A stretch of 56,892 nucleotides of DNA from Geomobilimonas luticola (GCF_018476905.1 NZ_JAHCVK010000012.1:1-56892); one strand, 5' to 3'. Shown: positions 1 through 8,582, counted from the stretch's first letter. Numbers and translations: made by a program. Notes: a model not told the origin generated them from the sequence alone.

Positions 1-87
1 CAACTTTAAATCGTGATAACTTACTGTTTTCAAACATGCTTCTAGCCTATCAGATGATTTCTGATGGTCTAGAGCCAATCAAAAAAC

Positions 88-137
88 CCTCTCCCTTGGG
101 GAGAGGGTGGACGAAGTCCGGGTGAGGGGAACAAGCA
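88..137. repeat. Intergenic palindromic repeat, CCCTCTCCC/GGGAGAGGG type
   Basis: A CCCTCTCCC arm is followed at once by its complement GGGAGAGGG, and then by a GTCCGGGTGAGGGG tail. Elements of this form are common in intergenic DNA of many proteobacteria and are usually non-coding. Here it lies downstream of the minus-strand gene that ends near 254. I see no gene in the first 253 bases other than this repeat and the terminator that follows. Confidence 0.6.
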
Positions 138-167
138 GGCGCGGAATGAGCCATACAGCGGCTGGCC

Positions 168-199
168 CTCGGGTACATTCGCTCCACGGGGCACTCACC
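168..199. repeat. Copy 1 of an imperfect 32-bp repeat flanking the DAC-like gene
   Basis: This 32-bp segment matches 1582-1613 at 28 of 32 positions in the same orientation. The shared core reads CTCGGGnACATTCGCT. The two copies lie on either side of the diadenylate-cyclase-like gene. The origin is unknown; a dispersed intergenic repeat is the simplest reading. Confidence 0.55.
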
Positions 200-223
200 C
201 CCCACTGATTCAGGACTGAAATG

Positions 224-247
224 AAAAAGCCCGCTGGTGCGGGCTTT
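224..247 (-). terminator. Rho-independent terminator of the DAC-like gene
   Basis: AAAAAGCCCGC, a short loop and GCGGGCTTTT form a G+C-rich hairpin with a T-run on the minus-strand 3' side. It lies just past the stop codon at 254. The flanking A and T runs are nearly symmetric, so it could work in both directions. Confidence 0.8.
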
Positions 248-253
248 TCGTGG

Positions 254-1528
254 TTATCCGAAGCGGTAGACCTGGCTGCCGTCCTGGTACAGTTCGATCG
301 GCCCATCCTGCGACACCTTGATCACCTTGCCGAAAAAGGATGCCGCACTGGCGGCCGTGGTCCGCCCCCCGCCGGTGACTACCTCCCGGGCATGGGAGGT
401 GTCGATGATGAAGCCGGTTTCCAGGAGTCTGCCGTTCCGGCTGAAGACCGTCATTCCATCGGAGGAGAGGATGCGGAGCAGGGTTCCCGAATGCTTCAGA
501 TCGCCGATGGATCTCCCCTTCACCCGGCTGGTGAGGAGCCGGCCGATGGGGTCATCTCCGCCGACGGACCCTTTTTTCAGGGTGGCCAGCTGTCGGGAGC
601 CGCGGTCGTAGATGAGGATGACCGTGCCATGCCGGATCTTGGAGAGGGCGTAGACCGTCCAGAGCAGATCGTCCGCCGCCTCGTCGTCGATACTGCCGGC
701 GAGGAAGGAGCGGATGATGTCCGGGTCGAAGATGGCCCAGACTCCCTTGCGCCGCACAAGGAGCTTGTCGGGACTGGCCATTACCTCGATTTCTGAGGAA
801 TCGTTGACGATTACCGCAAAGGCTCCCGTGCCGGTGTTCCTGACGAGGGAGAAGATTTCCCGGTTTGTCAGGCGCTCCACATCGTTGTGGGTTTCGGCGT
901 TGCTGGTCCTGATGATGCCGGTCACCTGCATCTGGATGTTGGCGACGAAAAACAGGTTGTCGCCGTCGATGAAGCGGTAGGCGAGGGGGTTGTCGAAGAA
1001 GGTGGGGGTGATGGGCTGATACGGCTTGAGAGGGAAGAGCGTATGCTTCCGGTAACGTATCAGCCTGCGGAGTTCGGGAAGGGTGGTGCGATGGACGAGG
1101 AAGCCGGTGGTGGCCGGTTTCCCCTCGTACTGCTGGTAGGAGAGATTTTTCAGAAGCTGGATGAGCTGCTGGATCGGCCAGAACCCTTTCCGGTGGTCCC
1201 CCCGGAGAAAGCGCGCCACCGTGATGTCCATGATGGAAGCGAGGAGCGCGGTCCGGAAATGGGCCGCGTATCCTTCCTGGCGGAAACCGGTATAGAGCGC
1301 TGCGAAGGCGGTGAGAAGCTCCCGGCAGAAGGCCTCTTCCGTGCGGGTGAAGGGGAGGGGTGTCCGCCTGGCGATGAAGGTGTAGGGGCGGTCCTCGATG
1401 GAGGAAATGACGCGAATGGCGGTCCCTGCCGCACCGCTGTCCTCTCCGCCGGCGACGAGGTCCACCTCGGCTCCGCCGAGAAAGGAGCTGATGTTACCCC
1501 GCAAGGTATCGAATACGGTAATCGGCAT
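254..1528 (-). CDS. Divergent DisA_N/DAC-like (diadenylate cyclase-related) protein
   Basis: About 424 residues. The start at 1528 is chosen over an upstream ATG at 1561 because GGGGAG lies 6-8 bases before it. The last ~120 residues follow the DisA/CdaA diadenylate cyclase fold in order: a hydrophobic GTVILIYDRG strand, a catalytic-loop equivalent SSDGMTVF (DGM for the family's DGA, residues 357-359), and GGGRTTAAS where active enzymes have GTRHRTA, followed by a VIKVSQDG strand. The N-terminal ~290 residues resemble no family I can name and may be a sensor region of the kind found in front of some DAC domains. In active DAC enzymes DGA and RHR bind ATP. Here RHR is replaced by GRT, so c-di-AMP synthesis is doubtful, and nucleotide sensing or another product is possible. 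The fold assignment comes from motif order, not a search. Confidence 0.6.
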   Translation of the reverse strand: MPITVFDTLRGNISSFLGGAEVDLVAGGEDSGAAGTAIRVISSIEDRPYTFIARRTPLPFTRTEEAFCRELLTAFAALYTGFRQEGYAAHFRTALLASIMDITVARFLRGDHRKGFWPIQQLIQLLKNLSYQQYEGKPATTGFLVHRTTLPELRRLIRYRKHTLFPLKPYQPITPTFFDNPLAYRFIDGDNLFFVANIQMQVTGIIRTSNAETHNDVERLTNREIFSLVRNTGTGAFAVIVNDSSEIEVMASPDKLLVRRKGVWAIFDPDIIRSFLAGSIDDEAADDLLWTVYALSKIRHGTVILIYDRGSRQLATLKKGSVGGDDPIGRLLTSRVKGRSIGDLKHSGTLLRILSSDGMTVFSRNGRLLETGFIIDTSHAREVVTGGGRTTAASAASFFGKVIKVSQDGPIELYQDGSQVYRFG

Positions 1529-1581
1529 GGTCGCTCCCCGGTGTGCTATGTCATTCCGCACGGGGTGAGCGCACCGTTTCG

Positions 1582-1613
1582 CTCGGGCACATTCGCTTCA
1601 CGGCGCAATCACC
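1582..1613. repeat. Copy 2 of the imperfect 32-bp repeat
   Basis: This is the partner of 168-199, with four mismatches in 32 bases. It lies in the ~150-bp gap upstream of the DAC-like gene. Confidence 0.55.
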
Positions 1614-1681
1614 TCTTGCAGGATTTGTTTCCCAGGAATTGTAGCAGCAGCGGAACGGGGGGACAATGCCGAAATTCCGGT

Positions 1682-2818
1682 TTAAGGCGTCAGTACCCTT
1701 TTCAGGTCGGCGATCAGGTCGTCCGCATCCTCGAGACCCACGGACAGCCGAACCAGGGTGTCGCTGATGCCCCGCGCCGCCCGCTCCGCCGCGGGCATGG
1801 CCGCGTGGGACATCTTTGCCGGGTAGGATAGGATGCTCTCCACACCGCCGAGGCTCACGGCGAAGGCGGCCAGTTCCACCTGTTCCAGCAGCCTTTTCGT
1901 CAGCTCGTAGCTTGCCAGCTCAAAGGAGAGGACCGCGCCGGGACCGTCCGCCTGGCGGCTGTGGATGGCGTATCCCGGATGGGACGGCAGGCCGGGGTAG
2001 AGGACGCGGGAGACCTGGGACTGCTCCGCGAGCCACCGGGCGACCTTGCGGGCGGTGGTCTGGCTCTCCTCCATTCGGACCTTCAGGGTCTTGAGGCCGC
2101 GCAGCACCAGCCAGCAGTCCTGGGGGCCGAGAATGGCGCCGAAGGCGTTCTGGATGAAGCCGAGTTGTTTGGCCAGATCGGGATCGGCGACCACCGCAAA
2201 GCCGCAGATGACATCACTGTGGCCGTTGAGGAACTTGGTGCCGCTGTGGAGCACGATGTCGCACCCCAGTTCCAGCGGGCGCTGCAGGTAGGGGGTCATG
2301 AAGGTGTTGTCGACGATGGTGAGGATGTCGTGCTCCCTGGCCAGGGCGGCCGCCTCCTTCAGGTCGGTGATCTTCAGGAGGGGATTGGAGGGGGTCTCCA
2401 GGTAGAGCGCCCGCGTCTTCGGCCGGATGGCCGTGGCGATGGCGTTCGTGTCCGTGGCATCCACGAAGGTGACCTCCAGGCCCCACTGACTGAAGAGTCT
2501 GGTCAGGACCCGGAAGGTGCCGCCGTAGACATCCTCGCAGACCACCAGGTGGTCGCCGGGGGCGAACAGCATGAAGGTGGAGGAGATGGCCGCCATCCCC
2601 GAGGCGAAGGCGAAGCCGCGGGTTCCCCCCTCCAGCCGGGCGACCGCCTCTTCCAGTGCGTCCCGCGTCGGGTTGCCGGAGCGGGCGTAGTCGTACTTGC
2701 CGAAATGGTCCACCGACTCCTGGGCGAAGGTCGAGGTCTGGTAGATGGGGAGGCTCAGGGAGCCCGTTGCCGGGTCAATGGTCTGGCCGCCGTGGATCAG
2801 CTGGGTTGCGAACTTCAT
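1682..2818 (-). CDS. Cys/Met-metabolism PLP enzyme (cystathionine beta- or gamma-lyase/synthase type)
   Basis: A 378-residue gamma-family PLP enzyme of normal full length. Visible hallmarks are YDYARSGNPTRDALE near residue 42, the FASGMAA phosphate-binding loop near 71, IVDNTF near 168 with the cofactor-binding Asp170, and the Schiff-base lysine K195 in HSGTKFLNGHSD. Family members interconvert cystathionine, cysteine and homocysteine. Motifs alone do not separate synthase from lyase; the LETPSNP segment is common in gamma-synthase and gamma-lyase members. It starts one base after the stop of the upstream paralogue, so the two are one operon behind a SAM-I riboswitch, like the metI-metC pair of Bacillus. 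It is probably active in the cytoplasm as a tetramer. Confidence 0.88.
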   Translation of the reverse strand: MKFATQLIHGGQTIDPATGSLSLPIYQTSTFAQESVDHFGKYDYARSGNPTRDALEEAVARLEGGTRGFAFASGMAAISSTFMLFAPGDHLVVCEDVYGGTFRVLTRLFSQWGLEVTFVDATDTNAIATAIRPKTRALYLETPSNPLLKITDLKEAAALAREHDILTIVDNTFMTPYLQRPLELGCDIVLHSGTKFLNGHSDVICGFAVVADPDLAKQLGFIQNAFGAILGPQDCWLVLRGLKTLKVRMEESQTTARKVARWLAEQSQVSRVLYPGLPSHPGYAIHSRQADGPGAVLSFELASYELTKRLLEQVELAAFAVSLGGVESILSYPAKMSHAAMPAAERAARGISDTLVRLSVGLEDADDLIADLKRVLTP

Positions 2819-2819
2819 G

Positions 2820-3962
2820 TCATCCCTCCGATGAAAATGCCTGGTCGAGGTCGTCGATCAGGTCCTGCGCGTCTTCAATCCCCACCGACAGGCGGAGAAG
2901 GAGGTCGTTGATGCCTAATTTCAGCCGTTTTTCCGGCTCGATGTCGGCGTGGGTCTGGACGACGGGAAACGTCATGAGCGTCTCCACCCCCCCCAGGCTC
3001 TCGGCAAAGGATATCAGCTTCGTCCGGAGAAGCAACCGCTCCACCATGGCCGGCTCCTTCACCTCGAAGGAGATCATGGCGCCGAACCCCTTGCCGTCCC
3101 GCTTCAGAATATCGTGGCCGGGGTGTTCCGCAAAGCCCGGATAGTAAACCTTTTGGACCAGGGGGTGATTGCGCAGCCAGTCGGCGATCTTGCCGGCGTT
3201 CTCCTGCTGCCGGTCGAGGCGCACCGACAGGGTCTTCATCCCCCGGATGGTGAGCCAGGAGTCCTGGGGACCGAGGATGGCCCCTGCCGAGTTCTGGTGG
3301 AAGTAGACCTTTTCCGCCAAGACCGGATCCTTCACGGCAACCAGGCCGCAGACCGTGTCGTTGTGCCCTGCCAGATACTTGCTCCCGCTGTAGATGGTGA
3401 TGTCAGCCCCCAAGTCGAAGGAGCGGAGCAGGTACGGGGTGAGGAAGGTATTGTCCACGATGCAGAGCAGTCCCCGTTCCCGGCAGATGGCAGACAGGGC
3501 GCCGATATCCGCCACTTTCAGGAGCGGATTGGTGAGGGACTCCACGAAGAGGGCGCGGGTTGTGGGGCGGATGGCCTCTTTCACTGCCTCCAGGTCGGTG
3601 GTGTCCACGTAAGTGAACTCCAGGCCGTACTGGGGGAATATCTTCTCGAAGAGGCGGTAGGTGCCGCCGTACAGGTCTTCCGTCACCACCAGATGGTCAC
3701 CCCGCTGGAAGAGGAAGAGGAGGTTGGTGATGGCTGCCATTCCCGAGGCGTAGGCGAACCCCCGTGCGCCACCTTCCAGGCGGGCGATCCCTTCTTCAAG
3801 CGCCTGGCGGGTGGGGTTGCCGGAGCGACTGTAGTCGTAGCCGGTGCTCTGGCCAAGCCCCGGGTGGCGAAAGGTGGCGGTCTGGTAGATGGGGACAGTG
3901 ACCGCGCCGGTCCGCGTGTCCCACTCAAGGCCTATGTGTGCTGTCTCAGTTGCGATCTTCAT
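2820..3962 (-). CDS. Cys/Met-metabolism PLP enzyme (cystathionine gamma-synthase or beta-lyase type), SAM-riboswitch controlled
   Basis: 380 residues from the ATG at 3962, which has an excellent GGAGGTGG ribosome site. Longer upstream extensions would run through the riboswitch and are rejected. Motifs are YDYSRSGNPTRQALE near 42, YASGMAA near 71, IVDNTF near 168 and the PLP lysine K195 in YSGSKYLAGHND. About half its residues appear shared with the downstream paralogue, so the pair probably carries out successive transsulfuration steps (homoserine ester to cystathionine to homocysteine), with the order unresolved. The leader carries a SAM-I aptamer followed by an intrinsic terminator, so high S-adenosylmethionine should shut the operon off. 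Confidence 0.88.
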   Translation of the reverse strand: MKIATETAHIGLEWDTRTGAVTVPIYQTATFRHPGLGQSTGYDYSRSGNPTRQALEEGIARLEGGARGFAYASGMAAITNLLFLFQRGDHLVVTEDLYGGTYRLFEKIFPQYGLEFTYVDTTDLEAVKEAIRPTTRALFVESLTNPLLKVADIGALSAICRERGLLCIVDNTFLTPYLLRSFDLGADITIYSGSKYLAGHNDTVCGLVAVKDPVLAEKVYFHQNSAGAILGPQDSWLTIRGMKTLSVRLDRQQENAGKIADWLRNHPLVQKVYYPGFAEHPGHDILKRDGKGFGAMISFEVKEPAMVERLLLRTKLISFAESLGGVETLMTFPVVQTHADIEPEKRLKLGINDLLLRLSVGIEDAQDLIDDLDQAFSSEG

Positions 3963-3982
3963 GGTGCCACCTCCATATAAAA

Positions 3983-4013
3983 AATCCCCTTCCGGGGGCC
4001 GGAAGGGGATTCT
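3983..4013 (-). terminator. Intrinsic terminator of the SAM riboswitch expression platform
   Basis: AATCCCCTTCCGG, a short loop and CCGGAAGGGGATT are followed on the minus strand by TTTTTT. The hairpin lies between the aptamer and the ribosome site of the gene starting at 3962. It is the OFF structure of a transcription-attenuating SAM-I switch. Confidence 0.88.
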
Positions 4014-4035
4014 TGGCATCAAGCAAGTGATCCGC

Positions 4036-4143
4036 GCTCCCTTATCTCCCGAAACCTCTCGGTTCCGCAGGAATTGGCACCTTCCCTGACGGGAGGTTGC
4101 CGCGACGTCACCGGGCCTGTCCCTCGGTCGCTCTAGATAAGAA
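4036..4143 (-). promoter_or_regulatory. SAM-I riboswitch (S-box)
   Basis: Read on the minus strand, the leader has the S-box landmarks in order: TTATCTAGAG (P1 5' side), GAGGGACAGGCCCGGTGA, CGGCAACC, AAGGTGCCAATTCC, a P4 hairpin GAACCGAGAGGTTTC, and GAGATAAGGGAG closing P1. S-adenosylmethionine binding stabilises P1 and lets the downstream terminator form. It controls the two PLP-enzyme genes that follow. Confidence 0.93.
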
Positions 4144-4168
4144 ATACTGCTATTCAATTGTTGTGTGA

Positions 4169-4197
4169 ACTTTACTAAACGTAGGTGACAATGTCAA
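4169..4197 (-). promoter_or_regulatory. Sigma-70-type promoter of the SAM-riboswitch operon
   Basis: On the minus strand TTGACA is followed by a 17-base spacer and TAAAGT. Transcription would begin about 20 bases before the aptamer, which fits an S-box leader. Confidence 0.65.
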
Positions 4198-4320
4198 ATT
4201 AATTTTTGACTATTTATGTCGGCAACTGTTTTTCTGTACACCGAAAACGAGGGGATAATTCTGAGGTCGTTCAAGTCAAGATATCCTGCATGACCATCCC
4301 CGATTCTGGTCAGCACGGCG

Positions 4321-4354
4321 CAAAAAAAGGGCTTGGCAATCGCCAAGCCCTTTA
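4321..4354 (-). terminator. Rho-independent terminator of the large secreted-protein gene
   Basis: AAAGGGCTTGGC and GCCAAGCCCTTT pair perfectly over 12 bp around a four-base loop, followed on the minus strand by seven Ts. It lies about 20 bases past the stop at 4373. Confidence 0.92.
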
Positions 4355-4372
4355 AGGCAGTCATTGTTTCAC

Positions 4373-7300
4373 TTACCAGTTCCCGACTACCGGTACGACA
4401 TTCAGCAGGCCCATACCAAAAGCGCCATAGGTGTCAGTTGGCTCACCTTCCCAGGCCCAGCTGTTGCTCTTGTCCAGATACCAGTTCCCTTCACTGTAGA
4501 CGCCGATCTTGGTGGTGCCATCGCCGTTCCAGTCGCCGGTTACCGGAACCACGTTCGGCAGTCCAGCGCCGAAGACGCCATAGGTGTCGATGGGAACGCC
4601 GTCCCAGGCCCAGTTTCTGTTCTTGTCCAGATACCAGTTGCCTTCACTGTAAATACCGATCTCGGTAAAGCCATCACCGTTCCAGTCGCCCGTAACGGGT
4701 TTGGCATTGGGAAGTCCGATACCGAACACGCCCATGACATCAATCCCTTCGCCGTCCCAGGCCCAGCTCTGGTTCACGTCCAGATACCAGATGCCGTCCG
4801 CATAAATACCGATCTTGGTCTTGCCGTCACCGTTCCAGTCTCCTATCACCGGTTTGGCATTGGGTACCCCGATACCGAACACGCCCCTCACATCGGTCTC
4901 TTCGCCGTCCCACTGGCCGTTGCCGTTCATGTCCAGGTACCAGATGCCGTCAATGAATACCCCGATCTCGGTCTTGCCGTCGTTGTTCCAGTCTCCCGCC
5001 ACGGGGATCGCTCCGGCAATGCCAAGCCCGAAAATGCCGAGGCTATCCGTGGGGGCACCATCCCATGCCCAGCTCTGGTTTGCATCGAGGTACCAGTAGC
5101 CGTCACTGAAAACGCCGATCTTGGCTGGCGGGTACTGTACAACTGCGTTGAATGTGGCCGTACAGGTCTTCGGGCCATTCATGTAGACTGACGCGGCTGT
5201 TTCGGTGCCGGTACAATCCCCGCTCCAGCCGGCAAAGGTTGAATTCGCATCGGTTGGCGTAGCCGTGACATTGGCCAATTCTCCATGGGGATAGGTTCCC
5301 GCCCCCGTCACCGACCCGCTGCCGGTGCCGGCGGTATTGACCGTCAGCAGGTAGCTGGGGAGCTTGGTCACCAACTCCACCGAGCAGTCCTGCGTGATCG
5401 GATTGGTCGTGTACGTGGAGTCGACCAGCGTTCCTCCGCAGGTGCCGCCCACCGAATCAAGGACATGCGGGGAATACACCGTGACAGAGAATGCCTGGCT
5501 GTCGCCGCTCAATACCTGGACATTCCCGCCCGGGTTGAGCGAACCGTTTATCCCCGCTGTAGTCGTTATGGTGTAGTAGACTGCCGGAACGAGGACCGCG
5601 TCGGAAAGCGATGTCGTCCCCGGAGCGGTCACCGCAACGGACTGGGCTGAATTGAAATCGGCCTTGTTGTTGTACCACCTGCTCGCATAACCCGTCGGGC
5701 CCGCATTGAACTGGACTTTATACGTGCCGGTGGCAAGACCCTGAACCATGTAATTGCCGTTCGGATCCGTTTGTGCCCAGGCGACCTGAGAGAGGTAATT
5801 GTTACTGACATAAACAGTAACACCGATATTCGCCAGCCCGGTCGTTCCGTTGGTTACCCGACCGGAGATTCCACCTCCCTGGACCAGCACTGCATTGATA
5901 TTGGTGACTGTCGCGCCCGCAGACACCGTCTGCGGTACTGCCGCGTTCATGTCGGTCGTATCGTTGTACCATTCATTGATATAGCCCATGTCCGAGCCGT
6001 AGAACTGGACCTTGTATTGTCCCGCCGGCAGACCGCCGAGGTTGTAGGTGCCATCCGCGCCGGTGTTGACCGAGTTGAAGCCCCATGTGCAATAGCCGGA
6101 AACGCTGTCATGCCGGCAGACCTGGACATGGACATTCTGGAGTCCCGTCGTACCGTTCGTAACCGTGCCGGAAATGCTCCCCCCGGCGGTCAGAACCGCG
6201 TCGATACCCCCGGTATCCATCCCCTCGTATACCGTTTGCGGAGTGGCCGCGTTCATGTCGGTCGTATTGTCGTACCATACATTCATATAGCCCAGGTATG
6301 AACCATTGAACTGGACCTTGTACTCTCCCGCCGGCAGGCCGCCAACGGTATAGGTGCCGTCCGCGTCGGTGTTTACTCCGTTAAAGCCCCAGTTGCAATT
6401 GCCGGAAATGCTGTCGAACTGGCAAACCTGGACATTGACACCCTGGATGCCCGTAGTACCGTTTGTCACTTGGCCGGATATGCTACCACCCTGGGTCAGC
6501 CACACATCGATGCCCCACGTCTCATTCCCCTTGCTCACCGCTACCGGCAGGGCCGAATTTACGTCGGACGCACCGTCATACCAGCCACTGATGAATCCCG
6601 CGTCTGCACCGTTGAACTGGACCTTGTATTCTCCGTCGGGCAGGCCGACGAGGAGATAGTTGCCGTTCTCGTCGGTGTTCGTGCCGTAAGAAAAACCCCA
6701 GTCGCAATTGCCGCTGATGCTGTCGTACTTGCAGGCATTGACATGGACATTCTGAATTCCATTGTCATAATCATCCAGCACCGCTCCGGAGATGGCGCCC
6801 GCATAGGTGAATGCAGACTCAGTGGAAGCGCTGTTGCCGTATTGATCGAACGCCGCAATGCGCCACTGGTAGGTCTGCCCGTCGGTCAGGGCGGGCTGGG
6901 AAGCGCGGCCGTCAAAGTTGTATTCAGCGGACGTCTGGGAGGCAGGCAGGTCATTGTCCGGATACCACCAGAAGTTGTTGCCATTGCTTCCCCACACTGC
7001 CAGCGAATAGCCATAGTCACCCGGTGGAGGTGACGCCGGTGCCTCCCAAGTGAATGTGGGAGTCCCCGTGCCGTAAGCTATAGCGCTCAGCGGCTCCAAG
7101 GGTGTCGGCAGGCTGTCAAGAACACCCGTCACGTAGCCGGTAACCGTTTCCGGAGTTTCGGTAGGATCGTCCGCATAAATAACCTCAAAGGTGCAGGAGT
7201 CCCCCACCTGTGGCGTCCAGGGGATGTTCGTCCAGCTCTGGAACCCGCCCCATTCGTTCAGCCCCAGATCGACAGCCATGTCGGGAATGTTGGTCCCACC

Positions 7301-8428
7301 GGTAAAGGTGACTTTGACGGGAGTTCTCATGCCGCTGAACAACTCGGAACTCAGGCTGTAGCCGGTCATCCCGTTGCTTTTCCAGTAATTCGTCGTTACC
7401 ATCAGGTCAACATTCGCAGCACCAAAGGAGATGGTGCCGGCGTCGATATCGGCTCCGAGCACCTGCACAAACCCTCCGCCATTATCGTTGGGGAAGATAT
7501 CCCCGTCATCCAGAAGGCCGTTGCCATTCATGTCGAATACCGGGAAAATCCAGTAGCCGCCGTCCGGCACGCCGGCGATGGCGAATGACTGGGTGGGGCC
7601 GCTGGTGGTCACCATGGCAAAATTCGACGGCCCACCATCGCCCGAGCCTAGGACTACAAATAACTTCTTGCCCTGAGGATTGCCGCTGTTGAGGGCTACG
7701 GTGCCGGTGACCGTGCTGCCGGCGCCGACCGGCATCTCTCCGGCAAATGAAAAGCCGGTGCTCTCCGTGCCGTTGACCACGCTTGTCATGACGTAATTAT
7801 AGGGGGTTCCTGCCAGATTGACGTTAAAAAAGACGCTTTTGTCATCAGTGGCCGGAATGTTGCTCCTGCTGCCGCCGCTTGTCTTATAGGTCCCCATGAC
7901 ATTGGGATCCGTGCTCCAGTAAAGGTTGTAGGAATCTGCCGGAACCGGACCACCCCCCTGGTTGCCAGGAAAGACCTGCCAGAGAACCATATCCGCTCCG
8001 TTGCCGTGCAGAACGCCCACGCTTGCGGGTAAAGCGGCATCCGGCGAGGGGGAAGAAGTCGGGTTGGTGATGGTGATAGTTACGCCAGGCTTATCGCCGT
8101 TGACCTGGATGTTGCTGACACTCCCCGTCGGATCGGAGGCATGGAGCACCCCCTTGCCCGTGGGGTCCAGAAACGCCTTGACCGTGTAATAGCCGTTCGG
8201 AACGCCCCGTATGGTGTAGGGGACCGAGGTAGCCGATCCGTCAAAGACCACACTTGTGCCGAGTGTGCCGTTCTGCGTCTGGGGTATAGAGATGAACACC
8301 CGACCGGTTTTCGCTCCGGCATACTCGACGGTCCCTGAGATGTCGTAGGCGAGCGCTGTTCCAGCCAGAACCGACAGCTGCAATAGCGTCGCAACCAACA
8401 ACTTGTAGAAGCTCCAACGTGTTTTCAT
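4373..8428 (-). CDS. Large secreted multi-repeat protein (CarboxypepD_reg-like, fibronectin-like and FG-GAP-like repeats)
   Basis: 1351 residues with a Sec signal peptide (hydrophobic LLVATLLQLSVLAGTALA) and an AGGAGGGAG ribosome site. The middle carries a fibronectin-like stretch and then four tandem ~84-residue carboxypeptidase-regulatory-like beta-sandwich repeats, each opening with SISGxVTNGTTG and including GLPxGxYKVQF. The first three contain a conserved Cys-x7-Cys-x-WG that could be a disulfide. An InlB-B-like repeat (TFAGWSGDC) follows. The C-terminus has five ~49-residue units containing GDWNGDGKTKIG, close to the calcium-binding DxNxDG motif of FG-GAP/VCBS repeats. No lipobox, LPxTG or autotransporter barrel is seen. 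It is probably exported beyond the outer membrane, perhaps by type II secretion, as an adhesin or matrix protein; that is inference. Confidence 0.82.
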   Translation of the reverse strand: MKTRWSFYKLLVATLLQLSVLAGTALAYDISGTVEYAGAKTGRVFISIPQTQNGTLGTSVVFDGSATSVPYTIRGVPNGYYTVKAFLDPTGKGVLHASDPTGSVSNIQVNGDKPGVTITITNPTSSPSPDAALPASVGVLHGNGADMVLWQVFPGNQGGGPVPADSYNLYWSTDPNVMGTYKTSGGSRSNIPATDDKSVFFNVNLAGTPYNYVMTSVVNGTESTGFSFAGEMPVGAGSTVTGTVALNSGNPQGKKLFVVLGSGDGGPSNFAMVTTSGPTQSFAIAGVPDGGYWIFPVFDMNGNGLLDDGDIFPNDNGGGFVQVLGADIDAGTISFGAANVDLMVTTNYWKSNGMTGYSLSSELFSGMRTPVKVTFTGGTNIPDMAVDLGLNEWGGFQSWTNIPWTPQVGDSCTFEVIYADDPTETPETVTGYVTGVLDSLPTPLEPLSAIAYGTGTPTFTWEAPASPPPGDYGYSLAVWGSNGNNFWWYPDNDLPASQTSAEYNFDGRASQPALTDGQTYQWRIAAFDQYGNSASTESAFTYAGAISGAVLDDYDNGIQNVHVNACKYDSISGNCDWGFSYGTNTDENGNYLLVGLPDGEYKVQFNGADAGFISGWYDGASDVNSALPVAVSKGNETWGIDVWLTQGGSISGQVTNGTTGIQGVNVQVCQFDSISGNCNWGFNGVNTDADGTYTVGGLPAGEYKVQFNGSYLGYMNVWYDNTTDMNAATPQTVYEGMDTGGIDAVLTAGGSISGTVTNGTTGLQNVHVQVCRHDSVSGYCTWGFNSVNTGADGTYNLGGLPAGQYKVQFYGSDMGYINEWYNDTTDMNAAVPQTVSAGATVTNINAVLVQGGGISGRVTNGTTGLANIGVTVYVSNNYLSQVAWAQTDPNGNYMVQGLATGTYKVQFNAGPTGYASRWYNNKADFNSAQSVAVTAPGTTSLSDAVLVPAVYYTITTTAGINGSLNPGGNVQVLSGDSQAFSVTVYSPHVLDSVGGTCGGTLVDSTYTTNPITQDCSVELVTKLPSYLLTVNTAGTGSGSVTGAGTYPHGELANVTATPTDANSTFAGWSGDCTGTETAASVYMNGPKTCTATFNAVVQYPPAKIGVFSDGYWYLDANQSWAWDGAPTDSLGIFGLGIAGAIPVAGDWNNDGKTEIGVFIDGIWYLDMNGNGQWDGEETDVRGVFGIGVPNAKPVIGDWNGDGKTKIGIYADGIWYLDVNQSWAWDGEGIDVMGVFGIGLPNAKPVTGDWNGDGFTEIGIYSEGNWYLDKNRNWAWDGVPIDTYGVFGAGLPNVVPVTGDWNGDGTTKIGVYSEGNWYLDKSNSWAWEGEPTDTYGAFGMGLLNVVPVVGNW

Positions 8429-8566
8429 AATCTCCCTCCTATGGAAATCCAGCCATTTCCGGGGCTCAAGTTACCCATGCAGCGTCAAGAAATTGCACCA
8501 TCTCTTCATCCGGGAGATGAATCTTCCAGGCAAAGGTGAATTTCATTAACAGTGTTCTAAGATCAA

Positions 8567-8582
8567 TGCAATTTGCCCGCCA
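8567..8582 (-). promoter_or_regulatory. Candidate sigma-54 (-24/-12) promoter of the large secreted-protein gene
   Basis: The minus strand reads TGGCGGGCAAATTGCA, against the consensus TGGCACGnnnnTTGCA. GG and GC are exactly ten bases apart. It would give a ~125-base leader before the ATG at 8428. The 8429-8875 stretch holds no gene I can support. An open frame of 72 codons there has no ribosome site or recognisable family. Confidence 0.55.

Noticed and set aside
3962-4157. Longer start for the riboswitch-controlled PLP enzyme
   Set aside because: The added codons translate the SAM-I aptamer and terminator; the ATG at 3962 has a near-perfect ribosome site.
8429-8566. Possible cyclic-di-GMP (GEMM) riboswitch in the leader of the large secreted protein
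   Set aside because: GEMM landmarks such as ACGCAAAGC and the tetraloop pairing are absent; none were found in the other leaders examined either.
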